A DNA stretch of 32,135 nt from Xanthobacteraceae bacterium. Lineage in GTDB: Bacteria > Pseudomonadota > Alphaproteobacteria > Rhizobiales > Xanthobacteraceae. Shown one piece after another: positions 7,575-15,858 of this stretch (position 1 is its first letter; the number at the start of each line of letters is the position of its first letter). The stretch is taken from positions 1 to 32,135 of the forward strand of contig JAIESC010000249.1 in the NCBI GenBank assembly GCA_019746355.1, in the 5' to 3' direction. Below the pieces are notes generated by a model. The model had not been told where the DNA came from and searched no databases. It saw only the letters and a program-made list of their open reading frames with translations. A program made the translations under genes and the position numbers.

Positions 7575-8477
7575 ATGACGACATACCCCTGGCTCAAATT
7601 CTATCCGAGCGACTGGCGCGGCGACCCGCTGCTGCGCCGCTGCTCGCTCCCGGCGCGCGGGCTCTGGATCGAGCTGATCGGCCTCATGCACGGCAGCGCC
7701 GAATACGGCCATCTCGACCCGACGCTGACCGAGCAGGATATCGCGCAGATCGTCGGAGCGCCCCTGAAAAACGTGCGCCGGGCGCTCGCCGAGCTCGAGA
7801 GGAACCGCGTGTTTGATCGCGGGGAGAAGGGCGAGATCGTCTCGCGCCGGATGGTGCGCGATCACGCCAAAGCCGTGAGAGATCAAAGGAATGGGAGCAA
7901 GGGCGGTAACCCGAGCCTCATGCCGGGGGTTAACCCGGAGATTAAAGCCCAGATACCAGATGCCAGAATCCAGAAAGACCAGATTCCAGAATCCACCGCC
8001 CACCGTCATCATCATGACGACGGGGTGGATGACGGCACAGCGAAGAAGCTTTCGATCGGAAGTCCTTTTTCTATCAGCAACACCGCCTCTAGAGGCACCA
8101 GCCCTACTTCTATCAGCGACACTGCCTTTAAACTCTCCAACATCATTTCCGCGCTCTGCGGCTATAGCGGCGACCGCGTCCCGCGGAGCTGGTCCGGCGC
8201 GCCGGAGCGCGTCCAAAGCTGGCTGGACCGGGGTTGGCCGGCCGAGTTGATCCAGGAGGCGTGCCGCCAGCAGATCGTGAAGCGACGCGGCGAGGCTCCG
8301 AGCAGCATCGCCTACTTCGAGCGCGGCATCGCCGAGCTGGTGGCGTGGTGGGCGACTGCGTCCGTACCCGCCTTGCGGCAAACAGCCAACACGCGGCCCG
8401 ATGCCGATCGGTCGCAGGGAGCTCGTAATTGCAGGGAGAATCCCCCCGCACACCAGCCCTGCCGCACATCCTGTTGA
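7575..8477 (+). CDS. Phage-type replication initiator/replisome-organiser-like protein
   Basis: The protein has 300 residues. ATG 7575 is preceded by aggcgag. The N-terminal ~90 residues (PWLKFYPSDWRGDPLLRRCS, then LIGLMHGSAEYGHL and AQIVGAPLKNVRRALAELER) resemble the winged-helix N-terminus of phage replisome organisers and DUF1376-like proteins. A Gly/Asn/His-rich linker (residues ~115-155) follows. After a short Ser/Thr-rich stretch comes a second helical block (RVPRSWSGAPERVQSWLDRGWPAEL, IAYFERGIAELV). No helicase, recombinase or other phage gene lies beside it, so it is either a stranded prophage remnant or a domesticated gene. The last ~30 residues look unstructured and may be drifted sequence. 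The functional assignment is by resemblance only. Confidence 0.6.
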   Translation: MTTYPWLKFYPSDWRGDPLLRRCSLPARGLWIELIGLMHGSAEYGHLDPTLTEQDIAQIVGAPLKNVRRALAELERNRVFDRGEKGEIVSRRMVRDHAKAVRDQRNGSKGGNPSLMPGVNPEIKAQIPDARIQKDQIPESTAHRHHHDDGVDDGTAKKLSIGSPFSISNTASRGTSPTSISDTAFKLSNIISALCGYSGDRVPRSWSGAPERVQSWLDRGWPAELIQEACRQQIVKRRGEAPSSIAYFERGIAELVAWWATASVPALRQTANTRPDADRSQGARNCRENPPAHQPCRTSC

Positions 8478-8510
8478 ATTTCCCGCCGCCTCCTGCATCT
8501 TGCCCCCGCC

Positions 8511-10025
8511 ATGCCGGGCCCCGAACCTTCGCCGCAGCCTGACGCCGCGCCCTCCGACCGCGCGCCGCTCGATCACCCCGCCATCGTCGCGATCATGTGG
8601 GGCATCATGCTGTCGATGTTCCTGTCGGCGCTGGAGCAGACCATCGTCGCGCCGGCGCTGCCGACCATCGGCAGGACGCTCGGCGACGTCGAGAACCTGT
8701 CCTGGGTGGTGTCGGCGTATCTCCTCGCCAACACCGCGGCGGTGCCGCTGTTTGGCAAGCTCTCCGACATCCACGGCCGTCGGCGGATGATGTTCGTTGC
8801 GACGGTGATCTTCCTGGTCGGCTCCGCGGCCTGCGCGCTCGCGCCCAACATGCCGTCGCTGATCGCGGCCCGCACGCTGCAAGGCATCGGCGGCGGCGGC
8901 ATCCTGCCGATCGCCCACATCATCATCGGCGACATGGTCTCGCCGCGCGAGCGGCCGCGCTACCAGAGCTACACGGCGGTGATGTTCCTCGCCGCATCGG
9001 TCGCCGGCCCGGTGCTGGGCGGCGTGCTCACCGATTACCTGCACTGGACCATGATCTTCTGGATCAACCTGCCGCTCGGCGCGCTGGCGCTGTGGATGAC
9101 CGACCGGGCGCTGAAAAAGCTCCCGCGCAACGACCGGCCGCACAAGCTCGACACGCCGGGTGCGGCGCTGATGGTGCTCGCGGCGCTCACGCTGATGCTG
9201 GCGATGAGCTGGGGCGGCACCCGCTACGGCTGGGCATCAGCGCCGATCCTGGGATTGCTCGCCGCGAGCTGCGCGCTGTGGGCGCTGTTTGCGATGCGCG
9301 TGATGACCGCGCCCGAGCCGTTCATTCCGCTCGCGATCCTGAGCGAGCCGATCGTCGCGGCGGTCACCATCGCCGGGTTCTTCAGCGTCGGCGTGATCAT
9401 CGGCCTGTCGATCTTCCTGCCGCTCTATTTCGAGCTGGTGCTGGGTTTCTCGCCGTCGGGTTCCGGCACCGCGCTGATCGTGTTTCTGGCGGCCGCAACC
9501 ATCGGCTCGTTCCTCGCCGGCCGGCTGATGATCCTCACCGCGCGTTACAAGCGCGTCCCGCTCGGCGGGCTCGTGCTCGGCATCGTCATGCTGGCGGCGT
9601 TCGCGGCGCGGCCCGCAGGGCTGTCGCTGCTCGAGGTCTGCGTGCTGCTGACGGTCGGTGGAACCGGCCTCGGCGTGATGTATCCGGTGACGACGACGAT
9701 CATCCAGAACACCGTAGAGCCGCATCAGCTCGGCACGGCAACCGGCGCGCTCAACTTCGCGCGGCAGCTTGGCGGGACGATCACCGTCGCGGCCTTCGGC
9801 GCGATCGTGCTCGGCGGCATCGACACCGGCGGCCGCGGGCTGACGCTGGAGATGCTGCGCGGCGGGGCGACGCTCGCCGGCGCGGACTTCGCCGCAATGT
9901 TCGGCTGGCTGTTCGCCTCGGCCGCGGTGTTTCTCGCGGCCGGCCTCATCGCGGTGCTGGCCATCGAGGAACGGCCGCTGCGCGGGCCGCAAGGTCAGCA
10001 GCAAAGTGGCGCGCCGGCCGAATAG
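8511..10025 (+). CDS. DHA2-family MFS multidrug exporter
   Basis: The protein has 504 residues and about 14 hydrophobic segments, which fits the EmrB/QacA (DHA2) drug:proton antiporters of the inner membrane. Visible signatures are the D1-type motif LSALEQTIVAPALPTIG in helix 1, motif A GKLSDIHGRRRMM between helices 2 and 3, motif B ARTLQGIGGGG in helix 4, and motif C (AGPVLGG) in helix 5. The C-terminus is a short hydrophilic tail after IEERPLRGP. No EmrA-like membrane-fusion partner or TetR regulator is adjacent, so the substrate is unknown. The next gene is a clear paralog, suggesting tandem duplication. Confidence 0.93.
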   Translation: MPGPEPSPQPDAAPSDRAPLDHPAIVAIMWGIMLSMFLSALEQTIVAPALPTIGRTLGDVENLSWVVSAYLLANTAAVPLFGKLSDIHGRRRMMFVATVIFLVGSAACALAPNMPSLIAARTLQGIGGGGILPIAHIIIGDMVSPRERPRYQSYTAVMFLAASVAGPVLGGVLTDYLHWTMIFWINLPLGALALWMTDRALKKLPRNDRPHKLDTPGAALMVLAALTLMLAMSWGGTRYGWASAPILGLLAASCALWALFAMRVMTAPEPFIPLAILSEPIVAAVTIAGFFSVGVIIGLSIFLPLYFELVLGFSPSGSGTALIVFLAAATIGSFLAGRLMILTARYKRVPLGGLVLGIVMLAAFAARPAGLSLLEVCVLLTVGGTGLGVMYPVTTTIIQNTVEPHQLGTATGALNFARQLGGTITVAAFGAIVLGGIDTGGRGLTLEMLRGGATLAGADFAAMFGWLFASAAVFLAAGLIAVLAIEERPLRGPQGQQQSGAPAE

Positions 10026-10170
10026 CGCGGAGCAGGGGCGGCCGCTCAGGTCTCGTCATAGCTGCGCTGCAACAAGCGCCGTTGAAATTGCGCAACCGAC
10101 GCGCGATGTTGCTTTGCAGCATTGAAGCTCGAATCGCCGCGGTTCATTCGCGGCCGGATTGTCCGTTGCG

Positions 10171-11805
10171 ATGAATTTTTCGAGGGCCGCCGCCCGGGCA
10201 CGGGCGCGCGTTCGAATGACCGTCAGGAAACGGCGGAAACCTGCGACCGAGCGCGCCGCGCCGGCCAAGTCCGGAACTGTGACGTTTGGAAGCGCGACTC
10301 CCGCCGAGGTGGCGGCCGCCGCCAGCGCGCCGCGCGCGGCGATGAGCCACGCGGAGGTGCGCACCATCTTCTTCGGCCTGATGCTGGCGGCGTTCCTCGC
10401 GGCGCTGAACCAGACCATCATCGCCACGGCGCTGCCGACGATCGGCCGGCACTTCCACGACTTCGAGAACCTGCCTTGGGTGGTGACGGCTTATCTTTTG
10501 ACATCCACCGCGGTCGCGCCGCTCTACGGCAAGCTCTCCGACATCTGGGGCCGCCGCGCGATGATCCTCGTCGCCATCGGCCTGTTCATGGCGGGTTCCG
10601 TGTTGGCTGCGGCCGCGCCCAGCATGACGCTGCTCATTCTCGGCCGCGGGCTGCAGGGCATCGGCGGCGGCGGCATCCTGCCGCTCTGCCAGTCGGTGAT
10701 CGCTGACGTGGTCGCGCCGCGCGAGCGCGGCCGCTACCAGGCCTACATGGGCGTGGTGTGGGTCACCTCCGGCGTCTGCGGCCCGGTGTTCGGCGGCATG
10801 ATGGCCGAGCATCTGCATTGGTCGCTGATCTTCTGGATCAACGTGCCGATGGCGTTCGGCGCAGCGCTGCTCACGCACATTTATCTCAAGCGGATTCCGC
10901 GCCACGACCGCCGCCACAAGCTCGACGTGCTCGGCGCAGTGCTGATGATGGCCTCGTGCATCCCGATCCTGCTGGCGCTGACCTGGGGCGGTACGCTCTA
11001 TTCATGGACGTCCGCGCCGATCCTCGGGCTGATCGCCGCGTCGCTCGTGCTGTCGCTGCTGTTCGGCTGGCGGCTTGCGACCGCCGCCGAGCCCTTCCTG
11101 CCGCTCACCGTGCTCAACAACCCGGTGATGCGGACCGGCACCGCCTCGGCGTCGCTGGCGATGGGCGTGTCGATCGGGCTCACCATAGTCGTGCCGATGT
11201 ATTTCGAGGTGGCGCACAAGTTGACCGCGACCGAGTCCGGCATCGCGCTCATTCCGCTCGCGCTCACCACGCCGGGCTCGCTGCTGGCGGGCCAGGCCAT
11301 GCTCTACTGGAAGCACTACAAGCGCGCCCCGGTGATCGGGCTTGTCATCGCGCTGTTTGCGCTCACGTTCCTGATCTGGCGGCCGGACATGCCGCTGGTC
11401 TATTCGATCGCGCTGATGGGCGTGGTCGGGACCTGCATCGGCGTGGTCTATCCGATCACCACGGTGTCGATCCAGAACGCGGTGCCGCACCACCAGGTCG
11501 GCATCGCCATGGGCGCGCTCAACTTCTTCCGTTCGCTCGCCTCGGCCTTCGTGGTCGCGGTGCTGGGCGCGATCCTGCTCGCGGGGCTCGGCGTCTCGGC
11601 CGGGCGAGGGGGCCGCGCGGTGTCGGTCATCGAGTCCATGAGCACCGCGGGACCCGGCGCGGCGCTGACCTTCCGTTGGGTGTTCGCGGCCTCGTTCGTG
11701 TTTCTCGCGCTGAGCCTCTTCTTCCTGATCTTCATGGAGGAGCGGCCGCTGCGCGGCAGCGTGGTGCCGGCCGAGACGACGCCACGTCCCGTGCCGGCAG
11801 AGTAG
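10171..11805 (+). CDS. DHA2-family MFS multidrug exporter (paralog of 8511-10025)
   Basis: The protein has 544 residues from ATG 10171. No strong ribosome binding site is visible; in-frame ATGs at 10216 and 10342 are alternatives, and the transporter fold begins near residue 65. The first ~60 residues are Arg/Ala-rich and lack counterparts in the neighbouring paralog, so the true start may be 10342. Motifs are conserved: ALNQTIIATALPTIG, GKLSDIWGRRAMI, GRGLQGIGGGGILP and CGPVFGG. The ending EERPLRGS matches the ending of the upstream gene (EERPLRGP), which supports duplication. A palindromic element at 11813 separates it from the convergent hydrolase gene. Confidence 0.92.
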   Translation: MNFSRAAARARARVRMTVRKRRKPATERAAPAKSGTVTFGSATPAEVAAAASAPRAAMSHAEVRTIFFGLMLAAFLAALNQTIIATALPTIGRHFHDFENLPWVVTAYLLTSTAVAPLYGKLSDIWGRRAMILVAIGLFMAGSVLAAAAPSMTLLILGRGLQGIGGGGILPLCQSVIADVVAPRERGRYQAYMGVVWVTSGVCGPVFGGMMAEHLHWSLIFWINVPMAFGAALLTHIYLKRIPRHDRRHKLDVLGAVLMMASCIPILLALTWGGTLYSWTSAPILGLIAASLVLSLLFGWRLATAAEPFLPLTVLNNPVMRTGTASASLAMGVSIGLTIVVPMYFEVAHKLTATESGIALIPLALTTPGSLLAGQAMLYWKHYKRAPVIGLVIALFALTFLIWRPDMPLVYSIALMGVVGTCIGVVYPITTVSIQNAVPHHQVGIAMGALNFFRSLASAFVVAVLGAILLAGLGVSAGRGGRAVSVIESMSTAGPGAALTFRWVFAASFVFLALSLFFLIFMEERPLRGSVVPAETTPRPVPAE

Positions 11806-11812
11806 AGTACAG

Positions 11813-11906
11813 GGTGGGCAAAGCCGCCGCAGGCGGCGTGCCCGCGTCTTGTTTGATCGCTCGCGGAAGCACTGCGTGGGCACGCCGCTTCGCGGCTTTG
11901 CCCACC
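11813..11906. repeat. Long imperfect palindromic intergenic element
   Basis: The left arm (11813-11844) begins ggtgggcaaagccgc and the right arm (11876-11906) ends gcggctttgcccacc. The arms pair over about 31 bp with a small internal bulge, and each also has a short self-complementary core (gccgccgcaggcggc type). It fills the gap between the convergent MFS and hydrolase genes, so it may double as a bidirectional terminator. Similar GTGGGCAAAG-type palindromes are dispersed in Rhizobiales genomes (from memory, not searched). Confidence 0.75.
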
Positions 11907-11924
11907 ATACGATTCCGTAGCCAA

Positions 11925-12617
11925 TTACCGTGACGCGACCTTAGCCTTGCCGCGCTTGGCGGCGAGCGCCTTCTTCGCCTGCTTCTTCTTTTTTGCCTTG
12001 GCCTTCTTCAGCAACTCCGCGTAGCGCTGGCAGGCCTCGGGATTGGTCTTGGCGAGCGTCGCGCGCTCGTCGGCCGTCGCCTCGCGGAAGAACTCGTGCC
12101 GGCCCGCCTTGGCGACCGGCACGAACTCTTTCCGGAACGCACAGACGTTCTTGAGCGCCGACAGCTCCTCGTTCATGTAGTAGCGGATCGATGCATCCGG
12201 GTCGTCGTTGCGGCCCTCGATCGCGTCCACCGCAACCGCTTCTGATGCGTGCCACAGCAGGTTCTTCTTCGGCGTGCGGCGGGCCATCGGCAGGCAGGCG
12301 AAGGAAAACTGGCAGACGCCTTTGCTCTTGTAGAAGACCACGCCGCAGATCGTGTTGCCGCCCCAGTAGCGCCGGTCCGCCTTGGCCCGCTCGGTGATCA
12401 CGCGGGCGATGTGGCGCTGGCCGATTTCGGGCTCGAAGGTCGAGCCGCCCTCGAAGTAGATGGCGAGCGTCAGACAGTAGCGTTCGGTTTCAGCAACAAC
12501 GTCGCGACTCTGGATCTCGATCGGCGCGCGGCCCGTTTCTGAAACCGAGATGAGCTTCGCATAAGCAGAACCCGCCAGAAGAATGCTGGCAGCCAGCGCA
12601 GTCGCAATTGTCCGCAT
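11925..12617 (-). CDS. SleB/CwlJ-like cell wall hydrolase
   Basis: The protein has 230 residues from ATG 12617. Residues 1-20 form a Sec signal peptide ending in SAYA, so it is periplasmic. The catalytic-type domain spans ~45-165: YFEGGSTFEPEIGQRHIARV (probable catalytic Glu56), then NTICGVVFYKSKGVCQFSFAC, as in the SleB/CwlJ (Hydrolase_2) family of peptidoglycan-cleaving enzymes. Residues ~195-230 are a Lys/Ala-rich tail that may bind anionic wall polymers. A second ATG at 12635 with an identical upstream ggggacggc would add six residues (MRFGDG); both starts look usable. It stands alone under the promoter at 12659-12687. Confidence 0.85.
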   Translation of the reverse strand: MRTIATALAASILLAGSAYAKLISVSETGRAPIEIQSRDVVAETERYCLTLAIYFEGGSTFEPEIGQRHIARVITERAKADRRYWGGNTICGVVFYKSKGVCQFSFACLPMARRTPKKNLLWHASEAVAVDAIEGRNDDPDASIRYYMNEELSALKNVCAFRKEFVPVAKAGRHEFFREATADERATLAKTNPEACQRYAELLKKAKAKKKKQAKKALAAKRGKAKVASR

Positions 12618-12658
12618 GCCGTCCCCGAATCGCATGCCGTCCCCACGGCGACGCGGAA

Positions 12659-12687
12659 ATTAAAAGTGGTCTCCTGTACACAGACAA
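12659..12687 (-). promoter_or_regulatory. Sigma-70-type promoter of the cell wall hydrolase
   Basis: On the minus strand: TTGTCT (12687-12682), 17 nt, TTTAAT (12664-12659). Transcription would start near 12652, giving a 15-35 nt leader before the two candidate start codons at 12635 and 12617. Confidence 0.55.
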
Positions 12688-12750
12688 GTTGGAACTCGCG
12701 GCCGCCCCCGCGACATAGTGGACACCGCGGTCGGATTTCTGAACCGCTGT

Positions 12751-13410
12751 TCAGATATTGGCGAGCCAGCCCTCGGCCGCGGCGTAGCGGACGAGTTCCG
12801 CGCGCGTCGAAAGCCCGAGCTTTTCCAGCCCACGCGCCTTGTAGGTCTCGACCGACTTGACGCCGATGTCGAGCCGCCGCGCCGTCTCCTTGTTGGTGAA
12901 GCCCAGCGCCGTGAGCTTGAGCACCTCGCTCTCGCGCTCGGTCAGCGCCGGCATCATCGGCTTGTCGCCGTTGCGGCCCTGGCGCGGCGTGTTGTTGACG
13001 AACACGCGGTCGACGATCGCGGGATCGACGTAGATGCCGCCGGTCAGCACCGCGCGCGCCGCCTGGATCAGGTTCTCCGCGGCCGAGCGCTTCAACAGGT
13101 AGCCGCGGACGCCGGCGTCGAGCGCCTGCTTGAGAAATGCGCGGTCCTCGTAGACGGTCAGCACCATGACCCGCACCGAAGGCGCCTCCTCGGCGAGCCT
13201 TCGCGCGAGCGCGATGCCGTTGAGCTCCGGCATGGAAATGTCGATCAGCGCGATGTCGGGCTGCTTGTCGACGATCAGCTTCAGCGCGGTCAGGCCGCTG
13301 GTCGCGGTCCCGACCATCTCGAAATCCGCTTCGGACGCGATCAGATTCTGCAGTCCGGCCAGGACGATCGGGTGATCATCGCAGAGCGCAATTCGCGATT
13401 TTCCGTTCAC
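12751..13410 (-). CDS. NarL/FixJ-family response regulator
   Basis: The protein has 219 residues. The receiver domain (~5-120) has the acidic pocket CDDHP at 10-14, the phospho-acceptor Asp57 in ALIDISMPELNG, the conserved Thr in MVLTVYED and Lys105 in YLLKRSAAE. The C-terminal LuxR-type helix-turn-helix (~152-215) begins LTERESEVLKL and includes NKETARRLDIGVKSVETYKA. It should be phosphorylated by the histidine kinase encoded just upstream; the two genes overlap by 4 bp, indicating translational coupling. It binds DNA as a dimer; its targets are not evident from the window. It is complete and typical in length. Confidence 0.95.
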   Translation of the reverse strand: MNGKSRIALCDDHPIVLAGLQNLIASEADFEMVGTATSGLTALKLIVDKQPDIALIDISMPELNGIALARRLAEEAPSVRVMVLTVYEDRAFLKQALDAGVRGYLLKRSAAENLIQAARAVLTGGIYVDPAIVDRVFVNNTPRQGRNGDKPMMPALTERESEVLKLTALGFTNKETARRLDIGVKSVETYKARGLEKLGLSTRAELVRYAAAEGWLANI

Positions 13411-15455
13411 GCTGAGAGCCTCGCCAGGTCGAGTGGGATGCGGGCGAACACGGTCGTGCCGACGCCCGAGGAGGATTCGATTTCAAGCTCGCCGCCGATC
13501 AGCGCCAGCCGCTCGCGCATGCCGGCGACGCCGAGCCCGCGCCGCCCGGACAAGCTGCTGTTGCCGCTCGGCACCGCGGCGTCGAAGCCGCGGCCGTTGT
13601 CCTCGATGGTGAGCTGCAGGGTCGAGCCGGAGCGGCCGACCAGCACGCTGACCGACGTCGCCTCGCGCGCGTGCTTGGCGACATTGGTCAGCGCCTCCTG
13701 CACGATGCGGTAGATCGCGGTGCGTTTCTCGTCAGTGAGCGCGTCGAGATCGACGTCGCCGTGGTGGAAGTCGGCGGCGATGCCGAACTGCTGGCTCCAT
13801 TCGGCCACGTAATTGGCGAGCGCCGAGTTGAGGCCGAGCTCGTCGATGGAGGCGGGCCGCAGCTCGCGGGCGATGCGGTGCAGCGACTTGCCGATCTCCT
13901 CCATCCGCTCGCGCAGCGTGCGGATGCGGTTTCGTCCGGCTTCGGTGTACTGGATTTCGAGGCCCTTCAGCTCCAGCATCGCCGCGGTCAGCGTCTGCCC
14001 GGTCTGGTCGTGCAGCTCGCGGGCCAGCCGCACGCGCTCCTCTTCCTGCGCCTGCATCAGCCTTCTTCGCAGCTCGTCGCGCTCGGACACCGCAGCGGCG
14101 AGCCGTTCTGCGGCCTGCACCCGCGGCGTCACGTCGATGATGGTGACGATGACGAAGCGGCCGGCCTGCGTGGCGATCGGATTGATCAGGATTTCGACCG
14201 GGAACTCGCCGCCATCCCTGCGGCGGCAATTGAGGTAGCGGTCGCCGGCGGATTGCGGCGATTTCAGGCTGACGATGGCGCTGCTTCCGGCTTTCTCTGA
14301 AGCGTCCCAGAAGCGGTCGGGGAACAGGATGCTGGCGGGTTTGCCGATCAGCTCGCTCCGCTCATAGCCGAATTTCTGATCGAGCCGTTCGTTGGCGAGC
14401 ACGATGCGCCGCTTCTCATCCACCACGAGAACGCCATTGGGAGCAGACTCGAACAGGATGCGAAATTCCTCTTTGGTCGGGGTGCGGTCGATCCCCAGCG
14501 CGCCGATCGAGTGGGGGAGGAGGCCGGACAGATAGTAGGTGAGGGCGAGCGAGACCAGCAGCACGACGCCGCTCGCGGCGGCGTAGTTGAACAGGGCGGT
14601 GTTTTGCGGCGCGCGAAGCAGGTTGGTCGGCATGCCCACGGCGACGATCCAGCCGGTCGAGGCGGACCGCCGCCAGCTCCAGCGGAAGTCGTCGCCGTAT
14701 CGCGTCGGGCCGATGTTGACGCCTTCGGTCTTGGTCACCTTCTTTGCGAAATCGAAATTGACCTTGGTGCCGGCATATTCGCTGTGGCGCTCCGAGCGCG
14801 CGATGATGTTGTTGCCGCGATCGATCAGCGCGACGATCCACTGGCCCGGCAGGCCGGCATTTTTCAGCGCATCGCTGAAGGTGTCGGCGGGGATCGCGAC
14901 CAGCAGGTAATAGGCGATGTGGCCGCCGCGGCTGACCGGAATGCCCGCGGTGATGAAGTAGCGGTTGATGAACGCGCCATAGAACACGTTGGAAATGGTC
15001 GGCTTGCCGGTCTTCAGGGCCTCATGCATTGCGCTGAGCGATTCAGCGGCGATGGTTTGCGGCAGCGTCTCGCCCCAGTGGACCGACGCGTTGACGATCT
15101 GCTGGCCGGTCGTCGCGTCGCGCAGGACGATCTGCACGTTGAGCTGGCGGCTCACCTCCGCGGCCTGGCTGTGGAAGCCGGAATAGTCGCCGGTTTGAAG
15201 GAAGTGCGAGCTTGCCAGCGCCGTCAGCATGGCGGTGGCGGTGGCGATCTCGTGATCGATGTCGGCCATCACCTCCTTGGCCTTGTTGTCGGCATTGCGC
15301 TCGAGCAGCGCGCGCTCCGACTGTGCCGAGCTGAACGTGAGCCAGCCGCCGAACAGCAGCGCCGGCACCAGCGCCGCGGCCACAAGCGCCACCAGCCACA
15401 GCCGCAGTGAACGGCGTTTGGCGCGGAAGGCGGCAAGGAGCGCGGCGATCTTCAC
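13407..15455 (-). CDS. Membrane sensor histidine kinase (dCache-PAS-HisKA_3-HATPase)
   Basis: The protein has 682 residues from GTG 15455, which has GGATGG 10 nt upstream. TTG 15476 is an alternative that adds seven residues. Two membrane helices (about 19-40 and 295-312) bracket a ~250-residue periplasmic sensor of dCache type. A PAS domain (~330-440) begins FRILFESAPNGVLVVDEKRRI. HisKA_3 carries the phospho-acceptor His482 in RLARELHDQTGQTL. The HATPase_c domain shows the N box EALTNVAKHA and G boxes DNGRG and GLGVAGMRERL. The arrangement is that of NarX/DegS-like kinases, and it acts on the response regulator whose start overlaps its stop. The ligand is unknown; a dCache domain often senses small organic acids or amines, which would suit the nearby receptors, but this is inference. 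Confidence 0.93.
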   Translation of the reverse strand: MKIAALLAAFRAKRRSLRLWLVALVAAALVPALLFGGWLTFSSAQSERALLERNADNKAKEVMADIDHEIATATAMLTALASSHFLQTGDYSGFHSQAAEVSRQLNVQIVLRDATTGQQIVNASVHWGETLPQTIAAESLSAMHEALKTGKPTISNVFYGAFINRYFITAGIPVSRGGHIAYYLLVAIPADTFSDALKNAGLPGQWIVALIDRGNNIIARSERHSEYAGTKVNFDFAKKVTKTEGVNIGPTRYGDDFRWSWRRSASTGWIVAVGMPTNLLRAPQNTALFNYAAASGVVLLVSLALTYYLSGLLPHSIGALGIDRTPTKEEFRILFESAPNGVLVVDEKRRIVLANERLDQKFGYERSELIGKPASILFPDRFWDASEKAGSSAIVSLKSPQSAGDRYLNCRRRDGGEFPVEILINPIATQAGRFVIVTIIDVTPRVQAAERLAAAVSERDELRRRLMQAQEEERVRLARELHDQTGQTLTAAMLELKGLEIQYTEAGRNRIRTLRERMEEIGKSLHRIARELRPASIDELGLNSALANYVAEWSQQFGIAADFHHGDVDLDALTDEKRTAIYRIVQEALTNVAKHAREATSVSVLVGRSGSTLQLTIEDNGRGFDAAVPSGNSSLSGRRGLGVAGMRERLALIGGELEIESSSGVGTTVFARIPLDLARLSA

Positions 15456-15858
15456 GATGGGTGAACCATCCGACAATGTTTCGATCGGAGCGACATAACT
15501 TCAGCCGGCCGATTGAACCGTTGCTGAACAGCCGGGTCACTCGAGTGGCAAGTGTCACATATCCCGGTGCGGCGTCCAGCGCCCCGTGCACAGCGGAAGA
15601 GAGGCTCCAACTCCTTTTCAGGAGTTGGAGCCTCCGAGTGATCGCCGGGGCTCAGACAATGTCCCAGCCCGACGGCTGTAGAGGACGCAGCTTGCGAAAG
15701 GCTGAAAATGTCGGGGAATCCCCGACGCTTAGGCGCATCTTTTGATGCGAAAAGGCGATGCGCGGGCTGCGTCGCCGCGGCTGGAAATCTCCGCTTCGGC
15801 AGCCTCCCGGAGCCGATATGCTTTCAGCCCGAGTTCCGGTTCCGCAGGGAGGTCGATG
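15456..15858. other. Divergent intergenic region with a cluster of hairpins
   Basis: This ~400-bp gap separates the kinase (-) from a Bug receptor (+) and holds no convincing gene. It contains a 10-bp palindrome cactcgagtg (15538-15547). A perfect 14-bp stem follows with a 6-nt loop (15601-15614 / 15621-15634), enclosed by a gccccg/cggggc outer pair (15581-15586 / 15646-15651). A 7-bp stem gtcgggg/ccccgac (15710-15726) and a 6-bp stem cgcatc/gatgcg with a tttt loop (15734-15749) come after. None has a T-run on either side, so they do not look like ordinary terminators. A structured leader RNA or regulatory elements are possible. Confidence 0.6.
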
